Positions 1-6,375 of a DNA stretch of 64,000 nt are shown piece by piece; within the stretch, counting starts at the first letter, position 1; every line of letters starts with the position of its first letter. The DNA comes from Planctomycetia bacterium (GTDB taxonomy: Bacteria; Planctomycetota; Phycisphaerae; UBA1845; UTPLA1), in contig CP054187.1 in the NCBI GenBank assembly GCA_015200345.1, positions 2,278,470 through 2,342,469 on the forward strand. Direction: 5' to 3'. The notes under the pieces were generated by a model, which searched no databases, was not told the DNA's origin, and saw only the letters and a program-made list of their open reading frames with translations. Made by a program: the position numbers and the translations under genes.

Positions 1-1
1 C

Positions 2-301
2 AGCGACGGCGACGGCGTGCCTGACTCGCTCGACGGCTGCCCGAACGATGCCAACAAGACGGCGCCGGGAACATGCGGTTGCGGAACGCCGGACACCGAC
101 ACGGACGGCGACGGGACGGCCGACTGCAACGACGGCTGCCCGAACGACCCCAACCTGACCACGCCGAACGCCTGCGGGGCGTGTGGCGGCCTGTGCGGCG
201 TCGGCATGGCGGTCTCGGTGCCGTTGACGCTTTGTGGCCTGCACCGCATGCGGCGCAGCGATCGTCGGCGGCGCGCGCCGGGCAGCGCGCCGACCCGCTG
301 A
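2..301 (+). CDS. C-terminal end of a thrombospondin type 3 repeat surface protein (5' truncated)
   Basis: The frame is open from the window edge, so only the last 99 residues are seen. They contain acidic calcium-binding repeats of the thrombospondin type 3 kind (SDGDGVPD, DTDTDGDGTADC) alternating with cysteine-containing segments (CPNDPN). The tail is a Cys/Gly motif (CGACGGLCGVGM), a short hydrophobic stretch (VSVPLTLCGL) and an Arg-rich end (HRMRRSDRRRR). That order, small motif then membrane segment then basic cluster, resembles C-terminal protein-sorting signals such as PEP-CTERM or MYXO-CTERM, but I do not recognise the exact family. Type 3 repeats are known extracellular calcium-binding spacers. 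A cell-surface role is inferred. The N-terminal domains that would define the function lie outside the window. Confidence 0.75.
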   Translation, partial: SDGDGVPDSLDGCPNDANKTAPGTCGCGTPDTDTDGDGTADCNDGCPNDPNLTTPNACGACGGLCGVGMAVSVPLTLCGLHRMRRSDRRRRAPGSAPTR

Positions 302-515
302 CGCCGCGCGGCGGGCGGCAGCATGTGTTTCGTCAGCCGGAAGGCAGGCATTGGCGCAACACCGCCGGCCTGATGCCGATGGGCTTCTTGATGTTCCGCT
401 TGACGCGCAAAAGGAGACCCTGGGCCGCAGCGCAGGATTCGCCCGCAACCCAGGTGGTGATGCGTCGCTGTCACCACCGGGTTGCTTGGCGGCCTGGCAC
501 TGAAGCAATTGACCA

Positions 516-588
516 TGAGAGCGCTGGGGCTCGAACCCAGGACCCGCGGCTTAAAAGGCCGCTGCTCTACCGACTGAGCTACGCTCTC
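516..588 (-). tRNA. tRNA-Lys (anticodon UUU)
   Basis: Read on the minus strand, a 7-bp acceptor stem (GAGAGCG with CGCTCTC) encloses a D arm (GCTC..GAGC), a 5-bp anticodon stem (GCGGC/GCCGC) with loop CTTTTAA, and a T arm with TTCGAGC between CTGGG and CCCAG. The anticodon is TTT, so the tRNA decodes lysine. The discriminator base is A. The CCA end is not encoded, because TGG follows. It lies downstream of ygfZ on the same strand. Confidence 0.95.
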
Positions 589-613
589 GAAGCTTCCCAA
601 TTTTAGCTTGCAT

Positions 614-643
614 GGGCCGATCTGTTAAGGATCGCATCGGCCC
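614..643. other. Intergenic hairpin between ygfZ and tRNA-Lys
   Basis: An 8-bp perfect inverted repeat (GGGCCGAT / ATCGGCCC) surrounds a 14-base loop in the gap between the end of ygfZ and the tRNA gene. No T-run follows on either strand, so a classical intrinsic terminator is not supported. It could be an RNA-processing or attenuation structure. The rest of 302-515 and 591-732 holds nothing I can identify. Confidence 0.35.
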
Positions 644-732
644 GGCGTTTAAGCAGCCCGATGCACTACTTGAGCTAATGCCGAAGGAGATCCGCCGCTC
701 GCGTGGTGGCGGTGGCGAGCCGCGCACCGTGT

Positions 733-1740
733 TTACGTTGGTTTCGCGGGCAGCGAGACAATCTCCGCGTTTGCTTCACCCGTTGCCCCGCGGACCACGA
801 GTGCCGTGCCGGGCGTGGTGTGAGCCGATTTCACATAACCAAGTGCCAGCGGCGCGGCGAGGGTTTCGCTCCAGCACGCGCTTGTCACGTTGCCGATCTC
901 GATCCCTTCGCGCGCGATGGCCGCGCCGCGCGGCGGAGGCGAATCGGCTTCGACCACAAGGCCGACGAGTTTTCGTGCGAGAACGTTGTGGGCGCGCATA
1001 CGCTCGATGACTTCCTGTCCCAGGTAGCACCCCTTGTGATAGCTGATGCCCTGCTCGATGCGGCCGGTCTCGGGCGGGACGACGGTCTCGTCGATATCCT
1101 GGACCGATGCCGGGATGCCGGCCTCAATTCGGAGAATCTCCGCCGCGTCGCGACCGATTTCGACCAGCCCGAGTTCCGTCGCGAGCGATTGCGCGGCCCC
1201 GGCGGCCTCGGTTGCGCCGGCGCCCATTAAATAGACATCCGCAGCGGCAAGACCAAGAAAATCGTTTCGAGCAACCCGCCCCGCCACACTGCGGATCGTT
1301 GCCGCGGCGTGCTGCCATTGCGCCATGGCAGCCAGGTTTCCGCAGCCGATCCGAGCGGCGAACGGCGCGGCCGCCGGCCCGATGGCGGCGAACCGGACGG
1401 CGTCTTCGCGCCGGGTCAGCGTGACGTCCTCCGTGATGATGTAGCGTTCCAGATGCTTGTGCGCGAGGTCCAGCCAGTGGCGATCGAGGTCGAGCCAGAT
1501 GCGGTCGTCGAGCATCAGGAGCCCCGCGTCAAAAACACAGCGGCCCTTGACGTTTGTCGCAAAGGTGTAGTTGCCCTCGCCGGGCGAGAGCGTATTGACC
1601 GTGTTGGTGACGAGGTTGTGCAGCCACGCGGCGCGGTCGCGGCCGGTGATCTCAATCACCGCGCGGTCCGCACGCATGAGCAACCCGCCGCGTTCGCGCG
1701 CAGCGTGGACCTGTGCCTGGATCTCGGGGGAGTTCACCAT
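733..1740 (-). CDS. ygfZ: Folate-binding YgfZ/GcvT-like protein (Fe-S cluster maintenance)
   Basis: This 335-residue protein belongs to the YgfZ/CAF17 branch of the GcvT superfamily. Those proteins bind folate and support assembly or repair of certain Fe-S enzymes, such as the tRNA methylthiotransferase MiaB in E. coli. The diagnostic motif KGCYLGQEVIERM is present in the second half with its conserved cysteine, followed by the C-terminal beta-barrel segment. The length matches the family (about 325 aa). The start is ATG at 1740, preceded six bases upstream by a TACAAT -10 box, with no room for a ribosome binding site, so the message may be leaderless. Several likely Fe-S proteins in the window (IspH, the YdeP-type oxidoreductase) could be clients, but that is inference. 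Confidence 0.9.
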   Translation of the reverse strand: MVNSPEIQAQVHAARERGGLLMRADRAVIEITGRDRAAWLHNLVTNTVNTLSPGEGNYTFATNVKGRCVFDAGLLMLDDRIWLDLDRHWLDLAHKHLERYIITEDVTLTRREDAVRFAAIGPAAAPFAARIGCGNLAAMAQWQHAAATIRSVAGRVARNDFLGLAAADVYLMGAGATEAAGAAQSLATELGLVEIGRDAAEILRIEAGIPASVQDIDETVVPPETGRIEQGISYHKGCYLGQEVIERMRAHNVLARKLVGLVVEADSPPPRGAAIAREGIEIGNVTSACWSETLAAPLALGYVKSAHTTPGTALVVRGATGEANAEIVSLPAKPT

Positions 1741-1746
1741 GCGGGT

Positions 1747-1752
1747 ATTGTA
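1747..1752 (-). promoter_or_regulatory. -10 box of ygfZ, leaderless arrangement
   Basis: TACAAT on the minus strand ends six bases before the ATG of ygfZ, placing the expected transcription start on or next to the start codon. No convincing -35 hexamer is visible at 16-18 bp spacing. Confidence 0.4.
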
Positions 1753-1846
1753 GTGTTTGCGAACGGTGGCGCGGGCCGATGCGGGGCGGCGCGTTCGTGT
1801 GGTCAGGCGCGCTCCGGACCGTCTCCGGTGAGAAAAGGGCGGCCGG

Positions 1847-2821
1847 TTACTGCCCGCCGCCCCCGGAGCGCGGTTCAGAAGACTCGGCCGGCGGGACGGG
1901 CAGTTCCTCGCGCGGGGCGGCGGTGTCGCGCCGCGCTTCGGCGGCGACGGTTCGCGCTCGCGGTTCCTGCGCGCGAATGTGGCTAAAGTCCTCGTCGGAA
2001 AGCTGCTCGATGCGCGTCGCGGCGAATTTCTGGTTCGAGACGTTGCCGTTTTCCTGGAGATCGATCACCTGGTGATAGAGCGGCAGGGCATTCGAGCGAT
2101 CGTGCCTGCGGAAATCGAGCACGACGGCCAACTGAAAGCGGACCGGGTGCGGCGTGTTCGGATCGAGGGCCAAGGCCCAGCGGTAATAGCGGATCGCCAG
2201 CTCGTCGTCGGGGTCGTCCTCGCGCAGGTACTCTTTGTAGATCTCCGCGATGTAGAAGGCGCAATCGTCAACTTTGTCGGAGGTGGGGTATTCACGAATC
2301 ACGCGCTTGAACATCTCCATCGCCTGACGCGCCTTGTCCTTCACGTGCGGCAGCGCGCCGGCAAGCGGAATCAGCCCCACCTCTTTTCGAATCTTGAGCG
2401 CATCGTTGTACAGCGCGTCGGCGGCGGGGATCGTGTCTTTGGGTTCAACGCGCACGGCGGTTTGTTCGGGCGTCTCCTGCGTCAGATAGGGGTAGACTTC
2501 CACTTTTTCGGTGAGATCGCGCTGTCGACGCGCCCAGTTAGCGCGGACTGCATCACCGCCGGCGAGGAAGGCGCGCTCCAGTTCGACAAGCTGTTGCAGA
2601 TAGGCGGCGCGCCGCGCCATCATCTCTTCGACGATGTCAGGAATGTGACCTGATGAAACACGCGGACCGCTGGTCGGCGCGTCCATCTCCACGGGGTCGG
2701 GCGGCGTGACGTCCACCACCTTGTAGTCGTGCTTGCGGTCGTAGCCTTCGCAGCCCCAGATACCGGGCAGGGCGAAAATCGAAGCGAGCGCGAAGAGTTG
2801 AAGCGTCTGGCGGCGGGACAT
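1847..2821 (-). CDS. Lipoprotein with TPR-like repeats, function unknown
   Basis: The protein has 324 residues. The N-terminus is a lipoprotein signal peptide with a hydrophobic core ending in a lipobox-like LPGIWGC, so Cys-24 should be lipidated and the protein anchored to a membrane. The mature part is largely helical. Residues of about 165-270 form two or three TPR-like helix pairs (AMEMFKRVIREYPTSDK, AIRYYRWALALDPNTPHP, ALPLYHQVIDLQENG). Such modules usually scaffold envelope assembly complexes. The C-terminus is charged and low-complexity (Arg, Ala, Pro, Glu). The ATG at 2821 is well placed behind a GGGAGGAAA ribosome binding site. It is divergent from the DUF1573 gene. I cannot name a specific family. 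Confidence 0.8.
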   Translation of the reverse strand: MSRRQTLQLFALASIFALPGIWGCEGYDRKHDYKVVDVTPPDPVEMDAPTSGPRVSSGHIPDIVEEMMARRAAYLQQLVELERAFLAGGDAVRANWARRQRDLTEKVEVYPYLTQETPEQTAVRVEPKDTIPAADALYNDALKIRKEVGLIPLAGALPHVKDKARQAMEMFKRVIREYPTSDKVDDCAFYIAEIYKEYLREDDPDDELAIRYYRWALALDPNTPHPVRFQLAVVLDFRRHDRSNALPLYHQVIDLQENGNVSNQKFAATRIEQLSDEDFSHIRAQEPRARTVAAEARRDTAAPREELPVPPAESSEPRSGGGGQ

Positions 2822-3054
2822 GGGCTTTCCTCCCTGATTCGGCGGCGGCCCCCATCGAATGGCGGTACAGGCCGCGCGGGTCCTTCGGATTGCGAATTCC
2901 GGTCGGTATTGGACCGCCGCGCGGCAACCTGGTCAAGCAGGAACCGGCGGAGCGGGGCACCGCCATCTTTTGGCGGGAACGATGGTTACGGGGTTGCGGG
3001 TGCTGTACGAATCAGTGGTTTACGGCCGCGTTACACGTGCCGCAGGGCTGGATG

Positions 3055-3063
3055 TGATATAGT
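3055..3063 (+). promoter_or_regulatory. Extended -10 promoter of the DUF1573 gene
   Basis: TGATATAGT fits an extended -10 element (TGnTATAnT) about 60 bases before the ATG at 3123. No good -35 is visible, as is common with extended -10 promoters. The 300-bp divergent gap 2822-3122 otherwise holds only the ribosome binding sites of its two flanking genes. Confidence 0.4.
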
Positions 3064-3122
3064 TGGCAATTTACCGCCCGCCGGCGCGGACGGAATCTTA
3101 AGATTCGATTCAGGAAACACCT

Positions 3123-4367
3123 ATGAACAAGGCAGCGTGGATCAGCGTACGGGCGGCCCTCGTCTTGAGTTTGGTTGTGAATTTTGGTTTTGGGCAGCCG
3201 CCAACGAATGTCGAACCGGGCCAGAAGAAGCAGCAGGATGGTGGGGCGGCGGAAGCCAAAGAGGCGGCGAAGCGGATCAGTGTCCATGGTGGCGCCCCCA
3301 AGCAGAAGATAGCACCGCAGCCCTCCGAGCCGACCGTCGTACTCAAGCCCGGCGAGGTTCCCGCGATCAAGTTCGACACGCCGACGTTTAATTTCGGCCG
3401 GGTGCGTGCGGGCACGGACGTGACCCACGATTTTTGGTTCACCAACACCGGAACCGGTCCGCTGGAGCTGCTGTCGGTACGTCCGAGTTGCGGTTGCACG
3501 ACGAGCGGTCAGTACGATCGTGTGGTGCAGCCGGGTCAGAGCGGCAAGATACCGATCAAGTTGAGCACGGGTCACGGTGCAGGGCCGATGACCAAGTCGA
3601 TATCGGTTCAGACGAATGTTCCGGGCGAGGGCGCGACGGTGACGCTGCAGGTGACCGGGACGCTGTGGCAGGTGGTGCAGGCGGTTCCTACAAACGTCAA
3701 TTACAGCAGCCTGCGCGCGTCAGGCCTGACCGAGGAGCAGTTGACCAAGAAGGTCATCATCACAAACAACGATCAGGCGCCGATGAAGCCGAGCGAGCCG
3801 AAGGTGTCGGGCGGGCCGTTCAAGGCGTCGCTGAAGACGTTGACGGAAGGCAAGGAGTATGAGCTGACGGTCGTTGCGCAGCAGCCGTTGTCCAAGGGGA
3901 GCAACACGGCGTCGATTCAGATAGCGACGGGCAATGCCGAGATACCGATGCTGAACATCCCGGTGAGTCTGTATGTGATGTCGGACGTGGAGATTTCGCC
4001 CGCGCAGTTGCAGATTCCGCCGACGGCGACGATTCTGAAGCCGCTGGATCGCATGTTCTTCGTGCGGAACTACACCGATAAGCCGATCCAAGTCAAAGAA
4101 GTCACGACCACGAATCCGGCGATCAAGACGCAGTTGACCGAGCTTCAGGCCGGGACGGCATGGCGACTGACCGTGACGTTGCCGGAGCAGTACACCGCGG
4201 CGGCCGGCGAGCGCATGGTCCTCAAGACGGACAGCCCGACGGTGCCGGAGCTGATCGTGCCATTCATGCAGTCGTCGCCGACGATCGCGACGGGCACCCC
4301 GGCCAAGCAGGCGCCCCGGCCGGCGGGCGTCGGTGTTACAAACATGTCGGAGAATCCGCGGGAGTAA
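3123..4367 (+). CDS. Exported DUF1573 domain protein
   Basis: This 414-residue protein starts with a signal peptide (MNKAAWISVRAALVLSLVVN) at an ATG preceded by AGGAAACACCT. After a Lys/Gln-rich linker, residues of about 85-185 form a DUF1573 module: FNFGRVRAGTDVTHDFWFTN followed by the typical LLSVRPSCGCTTS cysteine pair. DUF1573 is an immunoglobulin-like beta-sandwich related to ASPM/SPD-2/Hydin domains and is very common in exported planctomycete and Bacteroidetes proteins. The remaining 220 residues look like two further beta-sandwich repeats without the cysteines. The role is unknown, with periplasmic or surface binding most likely. It converges on nupC, with only 14 bp between the stop codons. 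Confidence 0.85.
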   Translation: MNKAAWISVRAALVLSLVVNFGFGQPPTNVEPGQKKQQDGGAAEAKEAAKRISVHGGAPKQKIAPQPSEPTVVLKPGEVPAIKFDTPTFNFGRVRAGTDVTHDFWFTNTGTGPLELLSVRPSCGCTTSGQYDRVVQPGQSGKIPIKLSTGHGAGPMTKSISVQTNVPGEGATVTLQVTGTLWQVVQAVPTNVNYSSLRASGLTEEQLTKKVIITNNDQAPMKPSEPKVSGGPFKASLKTLTEGKEYELTVVAQQPLSKGSNTASIQIATGNAEIPMLNIPVSLYVMSDVEISPAQLQIPPTATILKPLDRMFFVRNYTDKPIQVKEVTTTNPAIKTQLTELQAGTAWRLTVTLPEQYTAAAGERMVLKTDSPTVPELIVPFMQSSPTIATGTPAKQAPRPAGVGVTNMSENPRE

Positions 4368-4381
4368 GCCGGTTTCCGCCG

Positions 4382-5668
4382 TCAGAGGATCGCGCCGGCG
4401 ATCGCACCAGTCATCCAGCAGGCCATGGCGCCGGCGAGCATCGCGCGTGGCCCGAGCGTCAGCAGGTCTGCTCGGCGGCTCGGCGCGAGGCTGCCGATGC
4501 CGCCGACTTGAATGCCGATCGAGCTGAAGTTGGCAAACCCGCAGAGGGAGTAGATCGCGATGAGTCGCGAACGCTCGGCCAGCGCGCCGGCGTCGGACAG
4601 CTCCGCGAGCCGGCCGTAGGCGATCATCTCATTTGTTGCCATCGATTTGGCGAGCAGCGCGCCGACGGTCCGCGCATCGTCGGCGTGGACGCCATTGAGC
4701 CATGCGACCGGCGCAAAGAGCAGACCCAGCAAGGCGTCGAGATTCAGTTTTTCGATTCCGACGGCGCGGAGGGCCTCGGCGATCGGCGCGGGGCGGCCCG
4801 CTTTTTCAAGACAGATGTCCAAAATCGAGATCAGGGCAATGAAGGCGATCAGCATGGCCAGTACGTTGATGGCCAGCTTGATGCCTTCGGCCGCGCCGTG
4901 GGTGGCGGCATCGAGCAGGCCGCGCGTATGAATCGGGGCTGCCGGCAGGGTTCGTTCCAGGTCGCGTGCGGCGTCTCCGGACGGTGGCACCATGATTTTA
5001 GCGAAAACAAATGCCGCGGGCGCGGACATGAGCGAGGCGGTCATGAGATGCCGCGCGACGGCGAGGCGCGCGGCGGCATCGTCGTGTCCAAGCATGTCGA
5101 CGTAAACCGCCATGACGCCCGCCGCAACCGTTGCGAAGCCGCCGGTCATCAGGGCCATCAACTCCGAACGCGACATGGTGTCAAGATAGGGCCGCACCAG
5201 CAGCGGCGCCTCGGTCTGGCCGAAGAAGACGTTGGCCGCGCCGGAGAGGCTTTCCGGGCCGGAGAGGCGCAGCAGCCGCGACATGATCCAGGCCATGGCC
5301 ACGACAACGCGTTGAAGAATGCCGTAGTGATAACCAATCGCCGACAGGGTTGAGACGACGATGATGGTGGAGAGAATCTTGATTCCGGCGACGGCCTTCC
5401 AGGTGACCGATGCGTTGTTTCCGGCGAGCGGGCCAAAGACAAATGCGGCGCCTTCGTCGGCGCCGCGCAGAACGGCGGTGACGAGGTGTGCCATGGCGTC
5501 AAAGATCGCGCGTCCCGTCTCGGTCCGCAGGACAAACAAGGCCAGGAGCCACTGAAGGGCCAGGCCGCCAAGGACGGTGCGGACGGGAAACCTCCGCCGG
5601 TCGGTCGAGAGGATCCAGGCGACCGCCAGGAGCGTCGCAATTCCAAGCAGGCCGCGGGCAGCATTCAT
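4382..5668 (-). CDS. nupC: Concentrative nucleoside transporter, NupC/CNT family
   Basis: This 428-residue polytopic membrane protein has about eight to ten hydrophobic segments. The family couples nucleoside uptake to a Na+ or H+ gradient. Recognisable CNT motifs are the conserved NEMIAYG region and the C-terminal GFANFSSIGIQVGG in the last third. The length is typical (about 400 aa). Its ATG overlaps the stop codon of the thymidine kinase gene by four bases (ATGA), so the two are probably translationally coupled: the transporter imports deoxynucleosides and the kinase traps thymidine as dTMP. Substrate range and coupling ion cannot be read from the sequence. Confidence 0.9.
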   Translation of the reverse strand: MNAARGLLGIATLLAVAWILSTDRRRFPVRTVLGGLALQWLLALFVLRTETGRAIFDAMAHLVTAVLRGADEGAAFVFGPLAGNNASVTWKAVAGIKILSTIIVVSTLSAIGYHYGILQRVVVAMAWIMSRLLRLSGPESLSGAANVFFGQTEAPLLVRPYLDTMSRSELMALMTGGFATVAAGVMAVYVDMLGHDDAAARLAVARHLMTASLMSAPAAFVFAKIMVPPSGDAARDLERTLPAAPIHTRGLLDAATHGAAEGIKLAINVLAMLIAFIALISILDICLEKAGRPAPIAEALRAVGIEKLNLDALLGLLFAPVAWLNGVHADDARTVGALLAKSMATNEMIAYGRLAELSDAGALAERSRLIAIYSLCGFANFSSIGIQVGGIGSLAPSRRADLLTLGPRAMLAGAMACWMTGAIAGAIL

Positions 5669-6246
5669 TCGCGAACTTCCGGCGGGCCGGGAAGCGGTGT
5701 GAAGTGCGCCCGGCAGCGCGGTTCATAATCATCCAGCCCGCCAACCATGTGCAAGGTGTTCACCGGCGTCAGGCGCTGGGTATAGGGCGCGGGATTGCCA
5801 CATACGCGGCACGGCGCCTGGCAGACGATCTCCTCGTCGCAGCGGTCAACTAGGTCCGGCATCGGTTCGAACGGCCGGCCCCATGCGTCGTGCGTGATTC
5901 CGGCGACGAGCACCACCTTGCCGCGCCGCAATAACTCCTCGGCGACCGGCACGAGCGCGCGTTTGAAAAACTGGCCTTCGTCGATGGCCACGACATCGAT
6001 CTCGGCGACGCGATCGAGAATGGTCGCGGCGTCGGGCACGGGTTGAGCGTCGAAGCGGTCCTGCCGGTGGGTAACGAGGTGCGTGGGGTCGTATCGGCAG
6101 TCAATGGCGTGCTTGAACGCTCGAACGCGCAGGCCGTCCGCAATCGCCTGGCGCAAGAGGGCAATCATGCGCTCGGTTTTTCCGCCGAACATGGAGCCGT
6201 GAATGACGATGAGGCGCGGCGGGTGATGGATCGTGGAATCGCTCAC
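5665..6246 (-). CDS. tdk: Thymidine kinase (type II)
   Basis: The enzyme phosphorylates thymidine to dTMP in the pyrimidine salvage pathway. Visible features are the P-loop (VIHGSMFGGKTERM), the Walker B/lasso region (VVAIDEGQFF) and a zinc-binding set (CQAPCRVC plus a later YEPRC). I chose the GTG at 6246, which gives 193 residues, the usual size. The frame is open to an upstream GTG at 6369, but that 41-residue extension would be encoded by two copies of an 18-bp palindrome (giving SIARAI twice) and has no counterpart in the family. The 3' end is coupled by ATGA to nupC. The gene follows the large uvrA gene on the same strand after 129 bp. Confidence 0.9.
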   Translation of the reverse strand: MSDSTIHHPPRLIVIHGSMFGGKTERMIALLRQAIADGLRVRAFKHAIDCRYDPTHLVTHRQDRFDAQPVPDAATILDRVAEIDVVAIDEGQFFKRALVPVAEELLRRGKVVLVAGITHDAWGRPFEPMPDLVDRCDEEIVCQAPCRVCGNPAPYTQRLTPVNTLHMVGGLDDYEPRCRAHFTPLPGPPEVRE

Positions 6247-6308
6247 GCGGCAGATTGTGGCGGAATAGCGCTCGTTGGCAAGCCTCGAAAAATCGCCGCA
6301 CCATGAGC

Positions 6309-6326
6309 CGATTGCGCGAGCAATCG
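6309..6326. repeat. 18-bp palindrome, copy 1 (CGATTGC-N4-GCAATCG)
   Basis: A perfect palindrome with 7-bp arms and central GCGA, in the gap between uvrA and tdk. It is one of four related copies seen between 6.3 and 10.6 kb. Confidence 0.7.
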
Positions 6327-6347
6327 AAGCCAAGGCGCCAGCCCGTT

Positions 6348-6365
6348 CGATTGCACGCGCAATCG
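6348..6365. repeat. 18-bp palindrome, copy 2
   Basis: The same perfect 7-bp arms as copy 1, with central ACGC. It is 21 bp from copy 1 and about 10 bp after the uvrA stop codon, so the pair may form tandem stem-loops at the 3' end of the uvrA message, as REP elements do. Confidence 0.7.
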
Positions 6366-6375
6366 ACACCTGGAG

